From Odontocerum albicorne (taxonomy: Eukaryota > Arthropoda > Insecta > Trichoptera > Odontoceridae), in contig OX463846.1 of NCBI GenBank assembly GCA_949825065.1, positions 4,049,366 through 4,113,365 of the forward strand: a stretch of 64,000 bases of DNA, written 5' to 3'. How positions within the stretch are numbered: position 1 is the first letter of the stretch; each line of letters begins with the position of its first letter. Shown here one piece after another: positions 35,801 through 50,800 of the stretch. The notes beneath the pieces were generated by a model. It was not told the DNA's origin. It worked only from the letters and a program-made list of their open reading frames with translations, and made no database searches. Both the position numbers and the translations under genes were made by a program.

Positions 35801-38800
35801 GGCCTCTAGCATCACATCTCAAAAACATATATTATGTTTGTTATAAAACTTATCACTGTCAATTTATCACCTTTAAAAATACTGTTAAAAGTGAAAGATT
35901 TTTTTCAAAAGAATGTAACAATATTTTTTCAACCAGATACTATACTTGAGAAAATGTAGCATGGCCCTTGTGACAGCTCACAAATTAACCCCAATACAAC
36001 CTTGTAACGACGTTCAGTAATTTTAATTATTTTATCAACTTTAATAAAAGCCTCGATTCTAATAGGTAAATACATAACATAACATAAAATTAACAATTAT
36101 GACCAATTAATACATCTTGTTACAAATTAGCAAAAATGTGGCAGTTTGTTAAAATCAAATAATATTTGGTGACGTTTGTCAAATGTCACTACGTTAGTCT
36201 GCATTGACTAGGGATGGGGTATATGATAAAACTAACAATTATGACAAATTAATACATCTTTTTACAAATTAGCAAAAATGTGGCAGTTTGTTAAAATCAA
36301 ATAATATTTGGTGACGTTTGTCAAAAGTCACTACGTTAGTCTGCATTGGCTAGGGATGGGGTATACGATAATTGGATTTTCGATTTTTTTATATCTAAAA
36401 TTAAATGTTCGTAATTAGTATTCATTCATATTAGATATTGGCCTATTTAAAGAAATCATACAATACATTAGAAAGTCAGTATAATGAAAATTAGGAATTA
36501 AAACGTCTATTTAGAGAAAACCCATTTTTCGATTTATAAAAAAACGATTCGATTTGTGAAAAAAAAAAACAATTTTACCCCATCCCTTTGAGACATGACA
36601 TTTCAAACGTCACAGGGACCATGCTACATTTTCTCAAGTATAATTACTTTTATGATAAACCATCGCCATCTACCTGAATAAGGTTTTTGATCGGGAAAAG
36701 GTGATGGAAAATTTTTGTTTTTAAAAAAATTATGTAATATTGACAATTTTCAATTGTGATATTTGCGAAATGAAATATAATTGAAGAAATATCATATTTT
36801 AAAATAATTTTGAAGACAGAAAACAAGTTTATGTAGAATACTATCCAACAAATTGTCATTAAATATTGAATTATAAAATGACACTATTGAGCTCATAATG
36901 TCAAAAAAAGTTAACTCATTGCGCTGAAACATGGAAGTGAACGCAAAATGTATCCTATAATCTTCATCATGCCCTAGTTTAGACGTGGGCCAATATTTTG
37001 TTTTAAGGACTGCAATGATGATTTAAATACTCGTACGAGAACAAAGAGGATAGAATTAGATCATGGGTTCGGATCGAATCTTTTTTGAGATGAGATATTG
37101 CAATAAAAATATTTAATAAAAAAATATAATATTTTCAGATTGACCTTATTGCTGGACCATTTGATATTGCGGATTATGATGGTAAGTCCAGATTTTATAA
37201 CTTAATATTATTTTAACATATAAAATAACAATTTTTGTGACATATATTTTAAAACCAACAAAAATTATATTAAATGTTAAAAATTATATTAAAATTATAT
37301 AAAAATGCTTTGTAAAAAAGAGGCCTCAATTTAAAGCGCCTCGTTTCTTTCGACACAGAATGAAATTTAAAAAATACTTGACAAATCATCATGAAAAATT
37401 ATGAAAAACATTTCTCGGAACTTATTTTCCTTTTTTTAATTGACCTCAATTAATGTTCTTTTAAACATTATTGAAAATGTGTATTAATATTTTTTTTTTC
37501 ATTATTTTTTTTAAGGTGATTCATCGTGGGATCATCAAGGTAAAAACAACACGTTTTTTTTATATGAATAAAAAATATATTATTTTTATTTTATTATTTA
37601 AATTTAGTGCTGTTAGATATGTTCTTGGTATAATACGAGGCATATCAAGAAAGTAAGTGTACTGAATTTTTGTAGGTTACAATTTTTTTTATTTAAACAA
37701 AAAAATTACGTGGTTACCGTAGTACATATGTAAGCTATTTTTCGACATAGTCGCCATTCCTCTCAATGCAGGTGGTGAAGCGGGGTATCAACTTTTTGAT
37801 GCCTTCCTCGAAGTAGTTTCCCGCCAACCCCTCCGTCCACTTCTCCACCTCCTCCTTTACCTCCTCGTCGGTTGAAAACCTTTTTCCACCCATGTGCTGC
37901 TTCAGGGAGGTTAAGAGATAGTAATCTGAAGGTGCTAGGTCAGGGGAATGCGCGGGATGGTTCAGGACATCCCATTTAAACGAGGCGAGCAGTTCCTTCG
38001 AGGCGTTGGCCATGTGTGGTCTGGCATTGTCGTGCAGCAGGCAGACTCCCTTTGTCAGCATGCCTCTCCTCTTGTTCTGAATTGCCCTCCGCAATTTTTT
38101 TAGGGTCTCACAGTATCTTGCAGAGTTGATGGTCTCCCCTTGAGGCATATATAGTATTCAATTAAAATTATGCCTTGACAGTCCCAAAACACGGATGCCA
38201 TGATTTTCTTGGCTGAAATTGTGGTTTTGAACTTTTTGGTGGAGGGTGAAGAGGTGTGACGTGACCGTTTTTAAACTCGCGACACCACTTGTACACATTC
38301 GTACGATTCATAGCTTTATCACCATATGCAGTTTTCACCTCATTATAAACCTCAACTGGAGGTTTTCCCTTCCAAACGAGATAACGGATGACGCCGCGTA
38401 TTTCGCACTTGGCGGGAGATTGGTTTGACATTTTTCACGAAACGTGTTGTCGCGTCGACACTTCTCAACGTACTGACCTCGAACCGGTCTCGTTGCGGAG
38501 GGAAAGGGTCAGGCTACACGGAAGTGTAGCCAACATGTCGAAAATAAAATCCATCCGGTCGTGAGAGCCTCAGTACACTTACTTTCTGGATACGCATAGT
38601 AGTTATATTCTTGTAATAACTCATAAAAATAGTTATCTAATCATTTGTATACAACTGACAATCAAATCACATCAGTATTTTTAAATAATTTAACGTACTT
38701 ATTATAATAATCAACGTCATCGCCCTTTATGTTCTGTTAGGCTAATGCCACACCAAAGTGCTTCGCTGAGTGCTAATAGACTAGGTGACTTCTTGCATGG

Positions 38801-41800
38801 CCACACCAAAGTGCTTCGCACAAATTCGTTTGACATTTGGAAGCGGTTGAGTCAACAAACGATGCCACTCTCAAAACTTACCAATTTCATTACAACTTAC
38901 CATCTTTATTTACTTCCTGTGCAACTTCATTCCAAAGTGATTTTATTACAGGTACATTTTTGTATAATTTGCTCGACGGGTTCCACAAGGCTCCCTTTTA
39001 TACACAGCTGTTATTAAAACTTCCGCCATCTTTTAAAATCACTTGGTAACACAATAAAATTAACCAACACGTCTGTTTGCTAGGAGACTCACTAGGTGAC
39101 TAATCGTCGTGTAGTGTTGTGCGAAGCATGCAGTGTGGCCATTGCGATAGTATGCGGTGCGTTGGTTCACTAGGATATGTTGCCTAGCTCGCAGCGTAAC
39201 TCTAAGCACCAAGCGAGGCTCATACCTGTGTGGCCGAGACCTTAGGAAGATATTTTTGAAAAAACACCTTTTTTGGAAAAGGTTTTTAGTCTGTTTGACT
39301 CTTAAGATTGCCACGTGGCATAAATTAGTTTATTATTTCACTAACGAAAGTGCAATACAAAACAATATCTTATATACAAATATTTTACCACGAACATCAT
39401 TATTTTATACTAGTATTTGTTATTACTCTATCTAAACAAAATTTCTTAACTTAATTGATTGTTCATTCAGTTTTACGCTCCGAGACCATCAAGACTCAGC
39501 AGACCTATTTTCCAAGTATTCCAAAACCAACTATACACAATCAAGTTTCATAAATCAGGCATGCATTATGTATGATAGGTTAACAGTCAATCCAGGCCTG
39601 TTTACATTGAGCCCGACCCTAGTCAGATGTCAACTAAAATTCATCTATCTTAAATAGATTATTTTTTTTAAGAAATAACCATGTTTAAAGATAACAACCC
39701 CTAGACATTCCTGAAACTTACCCTTCATATTGAATTCTTCCCATCCCTTTCCCAATATCGTTAGTCTTATTAAAACTATCGTACAGAAATAATGTACAAT
39801 AATTTGTTTTTATGTAATATTTGTATTCCTAGTATTTGATATTCCTAGCAATTTTATTTCTAAAATAGACGTAATATTTTCCTACTATCTCTTTTGTTTA
39901 TTATCCTTAACTTTTCCCCCGCCTCCTCTTATCTCGCCGAAATATTTCGTTGTCTTTCCGAGCGCTACGCTTAACCAGAAATTGTTTATTGGCCTTTCCA
40001 GTTCACCGTTCTTCTTTTTTTACTGTCCATGCAGTGAGACTCGGGTACCAGTTACGAACTAATGTTAGACTCACTCCGATTTTCTTTTCTCTCCACCATC
40101 CCTTCCTTTTCATTTGATTGATAATATCTCACTTTTACTTTAATTATGTATACGTTCATAAATTTCATGAAAAATAATAACCGTTTGAATATTTTTTGCG
40201 ACCATGTAATTTTTTATATTTACTTTTGTCTAGTTGGCTGCAAGAGATTGCCGCCTGGCAGTAAGCCCGCCAGATTGTTTTACAATGAAGTATTTAGTAA
40301 ATAAGTCAATATATTGTTTCATATAGAGCAAGGGTCTCCAAACTACGGCCCGCGGGCCAACACCGGCCTTCGAGCACCACCAATCCGGCCCGCTACCGCG
40401 GGCCGGATATGCCCGGTATCCGGCCCGTAATAGTTTATTTTGATTACATTGTAAATTTTATTGTACAATGTAAGTAAATCAAACAAAATAATAATCAGAT
40501 ATTTTTATTTAACGACCATTTAAGAAACACAATAACTGACATACATAATGAAATTGAACATTTTATCTGTAATTAATGATATGAGATTTATCCTAAAAAC
40601 TTACAATAAGCGACATACATAGATAATTCACACAATGAAACCGAAATTGTGAACGGAACGGAGTCCACCCCCGCACCCTGCACCATAGATATCTCACTCG
40701 CCGGCTAGTCCCAATACGAAAATTTGTACATAATTCAAAACTACAGTATGTTGGTATGATGAGCTAGCTAGGTCTTGGCCCTTGGGACTTAGTGGAGGAG
40801 TCAGTGTGACCCTTAGGCTAAAATTTTTGGAGACCCCTGATATGGAGCAAGGCGTTTCAGTGCTTGCTATCAATCTCACTATTATTATCCTTTATATGAC
40901 CAAAGTCTATACATACTCGTATCTGTAATTAATTTTTTACAGTTGGTGTAATTAATGACATAGTATATGATATATCTAGTGGACTATTTGCTATGTGGAA
41001 ATATTCTTCAGGCATCCAGAAAAATACTAGAATGCCTGTTTTCACAATGAAGTGTTCAACAAATAAACTTGTCTTTCAGAGCAAGGAAGGTACTGGGGAG
41101 AGAAGTATAGTATGTGCAACGAGAAACGACAATCTCCCATCAACCTGCGGGTCAACTATGTAGTAAATGGTACCGGGCCTTGTTTAACGTTTACCAACTA
41201 CAATAACATCCACCCGCAGATGTCTATCGTCAACAATGGCCACACAGGTAACTACTATATTGTGTCGAGTCTTTCAAATTGAGCGTTTTTTTTTACTATT
41301 TTTTTTAAATTCTTGAATAAAACACACAATTTGCTTTGATTTCAAAAAACTTTTTATTGGTCATTGAATTATAATGTATGACATTTAAACACAAAAAACA
41401 ATATCCGCCAAATGTCCACCTCTTGCAGTTCCACAGATGTCCACTCTTTTGTCAAAATTTTCGATGACATTTTAGCATAATTGCGGTTCTAACTCACCAA
41501 TAACGCGAATAATAAATCATACAAAATGTAAAATCTCTTCTAGAAATTTTCACATAAGCTTACATAACATGATTTCACATAAGCTTACATAACATGATTT
41601 TTTTTGTGGTGAAGGTATTTTTTTCGAAATCATATTTAGTTGCTGAAACGTTTTGTATCTCCTTCAACTTAATTTTTGTCGAAATATTTTTACGTAGTTT
41701 AAAGTGAAACACCTTGGATAGTTTAATCAAGTGCTTTTATTATTATTTAAGCATGAATTCAAAATAGATGAATGGATTTGCTTTTAAGACGTTTTTTTCT

Positions 41801-44800
41801 GATGTTTGTTTTAATATTTCAGATTTAATCAATGTTTATGTATAGGTACGAATTATAACTGTTTATTACGCACTTGCTAAGTTGTGTCCTTTCATTTTTG
41901 AAGTGAAACTTCTATAGGCGCGGTAGGAGAAATTGGCCTGAACGTCACGAAAAGTGAAACGGTGTATTAAAATATTATTTTATAATTATTATTATTATTA
42001 AATATTTTATTTATTAATAAGTTCTTATTAATTACTTTAATATTAATAATTATTAATAATAATTAATATTATTTTAATATTATGAAGTGTATTTTACCAT
42101 ATTATTATTAAAATTATTATTATTTATTATTAAAAATAAAAAAGTTACATTTTTGTTAAGTATTATTTTTATATTAATATATTCAATAATTATTAATTTC
42201 ATTTTATATTAAATCATTTTATTTTATTTTATATTTATTTTAATATTCATTTAATATATAATTTATATTAAATATATAATTAGAATAATATGTGAATATT
42301 ATTATAATATTATTATATTATAATTCATTAATAATATAACACAATAATTTTATTAATAATATAATAATAAATAAATAATTATTCAAAAATAATGAATTTA
42401 ACAATTTATAATAACATAAGCCGTGCGAGTCTCACGCTTGTTTTTTTTTGTTGTTTATAGATATTTTAATCTTAATTAGAGTTTTGTTTCAAGTGTTTGT
42501 TATATTCATTGTGTTTTTCTTTATGTACTGAGTGAGTGAACAAAACGAATGAATTTTTGTTTTTTTTTTTTTCAAAACGAATTTTTCGTACATATGTTGT
42601 TCTTTTGAAAGTCCTTTTATGCGTGGGATACAGCTCTGGGCCTTGGCCTGCTGTGTGTTTTTGTATGTTGTAGTATGATCGTGTTTTTTTTTCATAGTAT
42701 TTTTTATGAATCACGGAAATGTTTATGCATTGTAACATCTAGTGTTTTGTATAATATGCACTATAAATTCAAAATTTTAATTTGTATTTTTTAAATAATC
42801 GACATCGAACGTAACTTGTAAGGAAATAAAATAAAAATTTTATTTTCAATAATCATACCTGTATTTTCTAGTTGAAGTTGACGGGCCATGGGGTTTGAAG
42901 GGGGAAGATATTCCTTTGATGAATGGAGGACCCCTGAATGGAAACTACCAGCTCTCCGGAGTACACTGGCACTGGGGTGGGGATTCAACGGATGGAGCTG
43001 AACACGCCATCAACTCTCGCAAGATGCCATTGGAAATGCACTTTGTTCATTTTAATACCAAATACGGGTTAGACACTATAACATATTTGATAGATTTATA
43101 TATGACACATATTCTTAAAAAATCGCTCATATGTTAACGTGAAATACACGCATACGAGTACATCTCTTTCGGAAGTAAGTTCTTGAAAAGTTGGACGAAA
43201 ATGTAAATTCCAAATATCCATTTTTTTTCATATAACTACATGTTTAATGTGTATGACGTGTTCAATGAACAAAAATAATAAATATATTAAATATTTGAGA
43301 AAAATGTATTCTGAAGAATGCAGACAAAAAAATATATTAATACAAGTATAAAAATGTACATAATTTATAATAAAGAATAAGAAGATTGCTTATCAGAATG
43401 AGTTGATTGGGAAACAAGTACTGAGCGGATATCCATAAAAAATTTGGTGTTTTACATGTCACTCTTTTCCTCAGCAAGCTGCAATGTATTATCTCATTCA
43501 TTTTCCTCAGCAAGTTGCTTATAACAATGTATATCATAATATCATTCATTCTCCTCAGCAGTTTGCTTATAACAATGTATAATCTCATTCATTTTCCTCA
43601 GCAAGCTGCTTATAACAATGTTTAATCTCATTCATTTTCCTCAGCAAACTGCTTATAACAATGTATAATCTCATTCATTTTCCTCAACAAGATGCTTATA
43701 ACAATGTATAATCTTCTTTATTTTCCTCAGCAAGTTGCTTATAACAATGTTTAATTTCATTCATTTTCCGTTTTTTTTTATTATTTTGAATAAGATTTGT
43801 TTTTCCTTTTCAAAATGTGAAAAAACATCGATCAATTTCGTTGATTGTCGACAAATCTTTATTTCGTTATCTGTATCGCTTAAGGGTGGATTTTGGTGTA
43901 TTTCGTTATCTGTGTCACTTAAGGGTGGATTTTGGTCTATTTCGCATAAATTTTCATTTGAATTCCAATTTTTAAATATTCCGTTTATCGATTTTTCCTT
44001 AAAGCAAACTTGTTAATTGTTGTAAAAGCTTCGTTTAAAGGGGGTCCGTAAAGTGAAGTATGGGTGTATTGAATTCAAGCTGACTTAAGCCAACATAACC
44101 TATCGCCAACTTACCTAGATCAAACTCACATAAGAAAAGTCTATCAGACCAACGTTTCTGTAACTTTTGTAACAACTGAGTTTTATATAACTCAGTTATT
44201 ACAAACTTAAAGAAATATGTGAAACACGATTACCGTATTTTTCTAACAATAAGACGCGACGGACCATGAGACGTATCCCAAATTCAGGAGACTTTCTTTC
44301 GAAAAGAATTTTTCCAAACTGTTAATTTGTACAATGTGCCAGCAGCAATCAGTTAATCTTCACTTGTCTCAGCACTTGAACCAGCAGCAATCAGTTAACC
44401 TTCACTTATCTCAGCACTTGTACTAGCAGCAATCAGTTAATCTTCACTTATCTCAGCATTTGTACCAGCAGCAATCAGTTAATATTCACTTGTCTCAGCA
44501 CTTGTACCAGCAGCAATCAGTAAACCTTCACTTATCTCAGCACTTGTACTAGCAGCAATCAGTTAATCTTCAATTGTCTCAGCACTTGTACCAGCAGCAA
44601 TCAGTTAACCTTCACTTGTCTCAGCACTTGTGCCAGCAGCAATCAGTTAATCTTCACTTATCTCAGCACTTGTACCAGCAGTAATCAGTTAATATTCACT
44701 TGTCTCAGCACTTAAACCAGCAGCAATCAGTTAACCTTCACTTATCTCAGCACTTGTAATAGCAGTAATCAGTTAATCTTCACTTGTCTCAGCACTTGTA

Positions 44801-47800
44801 CCAGCAGCAATCAGTTAATCTTCACTTATCTCAGCACTTGTACTAGCAGCAATCAGTTAATCTCCACTTGTCTCAGCACTTGTACCTGCAGCAATCAGTT
44901 AATATTCACTTGTCTCAGCACTTGTACCAGCAGCAATCAGTAAACCTTCACTTATCTCAGCATTTGTACTAGCAGCAATCAGTTAATCTTCACTTGTCTC
45001 AGCACTTGTACCAGCAGCAATCAGTTAACCTTCACTTGTCTCAGCACTTGTGCCAGTAGCAATCAGTTAATCTTCACTTATCTCAGCACTTGTACCAGCA
45101 GTAATCAGTAAATATTCACTTGTCTCAGCACTTGAACCAACAGCAATCAGTTAACCTTCACTTATCTCAGCACTTGTACCAGCAGCAATTAGTTTTTCTT
45201 CACTTGTCTCAGCACTTGTACCAGCAGCAATCAGTTAACCTTCACTTATCTCAGCACTTTTACCAGCAGTAATAAGTTAATATTCACTTGTCTCAGCACT
45301 TGAACCAGCAGCAATCAGTTAACCTTCACTTATCTCAGCACTTGTACTAGCAGCAATCAGTTTATCTTCACTTGTCTCAGCACTTGTACCAGCAGTAATC
45401 AGTTAATATTCACTTGTCTCAGCACTTGTACCAGCAGCAATCAGTTAACCTTCACTTGTCTCAGCACATGTGCCAGCAGCAATCAGTTAATCTTCACTTA
45501 TCTCAGCACTTGTACCAGCAGTAATCAGTTAATATTCACTTGTCTCAGCACTTGAACCAGCAGCAATCAGTTAACCTTCACTTATCTCAGCACTTGTTAT
45601 AGCAGCAATCAGTTAATCTTCACTTGTCTCAGCACTTGTACCAGCAGTAATCAGTTAATATTCACTTGTCTCAGCACTTGTACCAGCAGCAATCAGTAAA
45701 CCTTCACTTATCTCAGCACTTGTACTAGCAGCAATCAGTTAATCTTCACTTGTCTCAGCACTTGCGCCAGCAGCAATCAGTTATTCTTCACTTATCTCAG
45801 CACTTGTACCAGCAGTAATCAGTTAATATTCACTTGTCTCAGCACTTGAACCAGCAGCAATCAGTTAACCTTCACTTATCTCAGCACTTGTACTAGCAGC
45901 AATCAGTTAATTTTCATTTGTCTCAGCACTTGTACCAGCAGCAATCAGTTAACATTCACTTGTATCAGCACTTGTACCAGCAGCAATCAGTTAACATTCA
46001 CTTGTCTCAGCACTTGTACCAGCAGCAATCAGTTAACCTTCACTTATCTCATCACTTGTACTAGCAGCAATCAGTTAATCTTCACTTGTCTCAGCACTTG
46101 AACCAGCAGCAATCAGTTAATCTTCACTCGTCTCAGCACTTGTACCAGCAGCAATCAGTTAATCTTCACTTGTCTCAGCACTTGTACCAGCAGCAATCAG
46201 TTAATGTTCGCTTGTCTCAGCACTTGAAGCAGCAGCAATCAGTTAATCTTCACTTGTCTCAGCACTTGTACCAGCAGTAATCAGTTAATATTCACTTGTC
46301 TCAGCACTTGTACCAGCAGCAATCAGTTAATGTTCGCTTGTCTCAGCACTTGAAGCAGCAGCAATCAGTTAATCTTCACTTATCTCAGCATTTGTACCAG
46401 CAGCAATCAGTTAATATTCACTTGTCTCAGCACTTGTACCAGCAGCAATCAGTAAACCTTCACTTATCTCAGCACTTGTACTAGCAGCAATCAGTTAATC
46501 TTCAATTGTCTCAGCACTTGTACCAGCAGCAATCAGTTAACCTTCACTTGTCTCAGCACTTGTGCCAGCAGCAATCAGTTAATCTTCACTTATCTCAGCA
46601 CTTGTACCAGCAGTAATCAGTTAATATTCACTTGTCTCAGCACTTAAACCAGCAGCAATCAGTTAACCTTCACTTATCTCAGCACTTGTAATAGCAGTAA
46701 TCAGTTAATCTTCACTTGTCTCAGCACTTGTACCAGCAGCAATCAGTTAATCTTCACTTATCTCAGCACTTGTACTAGCAGCAATCAGTTAATCTCCACT
46801 TGTCTCAGCACTTGTACCTGCAGCAATCAGTTAATATTCACTTGTCTCAGCACTTGTACCAGCAGCAATCAGTAAACCTTCACTTATCTCAGCATTTGTA
46901 CTAGCAGCAATCAGTTAATCTTCACTTGTCTCAGCACTTGTACCAGCAGCAATCAGTTAACCTTCACTTGTCTCAGCACTTGTGCCAGTAGCAATCAGTT
47001 AATCTTCACTTATCTCAGCACTTGTACCAGCAGTAATCAGTAAATATTCACTTGTCTCAGCACTTGAACCAACAGCAATCAGTTAACCTTCACTTATCTC
47101 AGCACTTGTACCAGCAGCAATTAGTTTTTCTTCACTTGTCTCAGCACTTGTACCAGCAGCAATCAGTTAACCTTCACTTATCTCAGCACTTTTACCAGCA
47201 GTAATAAGTTAATATTCACTTGTCTCAGCACTTGAACCAGCAGCAATCAGTTAACCTTCACTTATCTCAGCACTTGTACTAGCAGCAATCAGTTTATCTT
47301 CACTTGTCTCAGCACTTGTACCAGCAGTAATCAGTTAATATTCACTTGTCTCAGCACTTGTACCAGCAGCAATCAGTTAACCTTCACTTGTCTCAGCACA
47401 TGTGCCAGCAGCAATCAGTTAATCTTCACTTATCTCAGCACTTGTACCAGCAGTAATCAGTTAATATTCACTTGTCTCAGCACTTGAACCAGCAGCAATC
47501 AGTTAACCTTCACTTATCTCAGCACTTGTTATAGCAGCAATCAGTTAATCTTCACTTGTCTCAGCACTTGTACCAGCAGTAATCAGTTAATATTCACTTG
47601 TCTCAGCACTTGTACCAGCAGCAATCAGTAAACCTTCACTTATCTCAGCACTTGTACTAGCAGCAATCAGTTAATCTTCACTTGTCTCAGCACTTGCGCC
47701 AGCAGCAATCAGTTATTCTTCACTTATCTCAGCACTTGTACCAGCAGTAATCAGTTAATATTCACTTGTCTCAGCACTTGAACCAGCAGCAATCAGTTAA

Positions 47801-50800
47801 CCTTCACTTATCTCAGCACTTGTACTAGCAGCAATCAGTTAATTTTCATTTGTCTCAGCACTTGTACCAGCAGCAATCAGTTAACATTCACTTGTATCAG
47901 CACTTGTACCAGCAGCAATCAGTTAACATTCACTTGTCTCAGCACTTGTACCAGCAGCAATCAGTTAACCTTCACTTATCTCATCACTTGTACTAGCAGC
48001 AATCAGTTAATCTTCACTTGTCTCAGCACTTGAACCAGCAGCAATCAGTTAATCTTCACTCGTCTCAGCACTTGTACCAGCAGCAATCAGTTAATCTTCA
48101 CTTGTCTCAGCACTTGTACCAGCAGCAATCAGTTAATGTTCGCTTGTCTCAGCACTTGAAGCAGCAGCAATCAGTTAATCTTCACTTGTCTCAGCACTTG
48201 TACCAGCAGTAATCAGTTAATATTCACTTGTCTCAGCACTTGTACCAGCAGCAATCAGTTAATGTTCGCTTGTCTCAGCACTTGAAGCAGCAGCAATCAG
48301 TTAATCTTCACTTATCTCAGCATTTGTACCAGCAGCAATCAGTTAATATTCACTTGTCTCAGCACTTGTACCAGCAGCAATCAGTAAACCTTCACTTATC
48401 TCAGCACTTGTACTAGCAGCAATCAGTTAATCTTCAATTGTCTCAGCACTTGTACCAGCAGCAATCAGTTAACCTTCACTTGTCTCAGCACTTGTGCCAG
48501 CAGCAATCAGTTAATCTTCACTTATCTCAGCACTTGTACCAGCAGTAATCAGTTAATATTCACTTGTCTCAGCACTTAAACCAGCAGCAATCAGTTAACC
48601 TTCACTTATCTCAGCACTTGTAATAGCAGTAATCAGTTAATCTTCACTTGTCTCAGCACTTGTACCAGCAGCAATCAGTTAATCTTCACTTATCTCAGCA
48701 CTTGTACTAGCAGCAATCAGTTAATCTCCACTTGTCTCAGCACTTGTACCTGCAGCAATCAGTTAATATTCACTTGTCTCAGCACTTGTACCAGCAGCAA
48801 TCAGTAAACCTTCACTTATCTCAGCATTTGTACTAGCAGCAATCAGTTAATCTTCACTTGTCTCAGCACTTGTACCAGCAGCAATCAGTTAACCTTCACT
48901 TGTCTCAGCACTTGTGCCAGTAGCAATCAGTTAATCTTCACTTATCTCAGCACTTGTACCAGCAGTAATCAGTAAATATTCACTTGTCTCAGCACTTGAA
49001 CCAACAGCAATCAGTTAACCTTCACTTATCTCAGCACTTGTACCAGCAGCAATTAGTTTTTCTTCACTTGTCTCAGCACTTGTACCAGCAGCAATCAGTT
49101 AACCTTCACTTATCTCAGCACTTTTACCAGCAGTAATAAGTTAATATTCACTTGTCTCAGCACTTGAACCAGCAGCAATCAGTTAACCTTCACTTATCTC
49201 AGCACTTGTACTAGCAGCAATCAGTTTATCTTCACTTGTCTCAGCACTTGTACCAGCAGTAATCAGTTAATATTCACTTGTCTCAGCACTTGTACCAGCA
49301 GCAATCAGTTAACCTTCACTTGTCTCAGCACATGTGCCAGCAGCAATCAGTTAATCTTCACTTATCTCAGCACTTGTACCAGCAGTAATCAGTTAATATT
49401 CACTTGTCTCAGCACTTGAACCAGCAGCAATCAGTTAACCTTCACTTATCTCAGCACTTGTTATAGCAGCAATCAGTTAATCTTCACTTGTCTCAGCACT
49501 TGTACCAGCAGTAATCAGTTAATATTCACTTGTCTCAGCACTTGTACCAGCAGCAATCAGTAAACCTTCACTTATCTCAGCACTTGTACTAGCAGCAATC
49601 AGTTAATCTTCACTTGTCTCAGCACTTGCGCCAGCAGCAATCAGTTATTCTTCACTTATCTCAGCACTTGTACCAGCAGTAATCAGTTAATATTCACTTG
49701 TCTCAGCACTTGAACCAGCAGCAATCAGTTAACCTTCACTTATCTCAGCACTTGTACTAGCAGCAATCAGTTAATTTTCATTTGTCTCAGCACTTGTACC
49801 AGCAGCAATCAGTTAACATTCACTTGTATCAGCACTTGTACCAGCAGCAATCAGTTAACATTCACTTGTCTCAGCACTTGTACCAGCAGCAATCAGTTAA
49901 CCTTCACTTATCTCATCACTTGTACTAGCAGCAATCAGTTAATCTTCACTTGTCTCAGCACTTGAACCAGCAGCAATCAGTTAATCTTCACTCGTCTCAG
50001 CACTTGTACCAGCAGCAATCAGTTAATCTTCACTTGTCTCAGCACTTGTACCAGCAGCAATCAGTTAATGTTCGCTTGTCTCAGCACTTGAAGCAGCAGC
50101 AATCAGTTAATCTTCACTTGTCTCAGCACTTGTACCAGCAGTAATCAGTTAATATTCACTTGTCTCAGCACTTGAACCAGCAGCAATCAGTTAACCTTCA
50201 CTTATCTCAGCACTTGTACTAGCAGCAATCAGTTAATCTTCATTTGTCTCAGCACTTGTACCAGCAGCAATCAGTTAACATTCACTTGTATCAGCACTTG
50301 TACCAGCAGTAATCAGTTAATATTCACTTGTCTCAGCACTTGAACCAGCAGCAATCAGTTAACCTTCACTTATCTCAGCACTTGTACTAGCAGCAATCAG
50401 TTAATATTCACTTGTCTCAGCACTTGAACCAGCAGCAATCAGTTAACCTTCACTTATCTCAGCACTTGTAATAGCAGCAATCAGTTAATCTTCACTTGTC
50501 TCAGCACTTGTACCAGCAGTAATCAGTTAATATTCACTTGTCTCAGCACTTGTACCAGCAGCAATCAGTTAATCTTCACTTATCTCAGCACTTGTACTAG
50601 CAGCAATCAGTTAATCTTCACTTGTCTCAGCACTTGTACCAGCAGCAATCAGTTAACCTTCACTTGTCTCAGCACTTGCGCCAGCAGCAATCAGTTAATC
50701 TTCACTTATCTCAGCACTTGTACCAGCAGTAATCAGTTAATATTCACTTGTCTCAGCACTTGTACCAGCAACAATCAGTTAATCTTCACTTATCTCAGCA

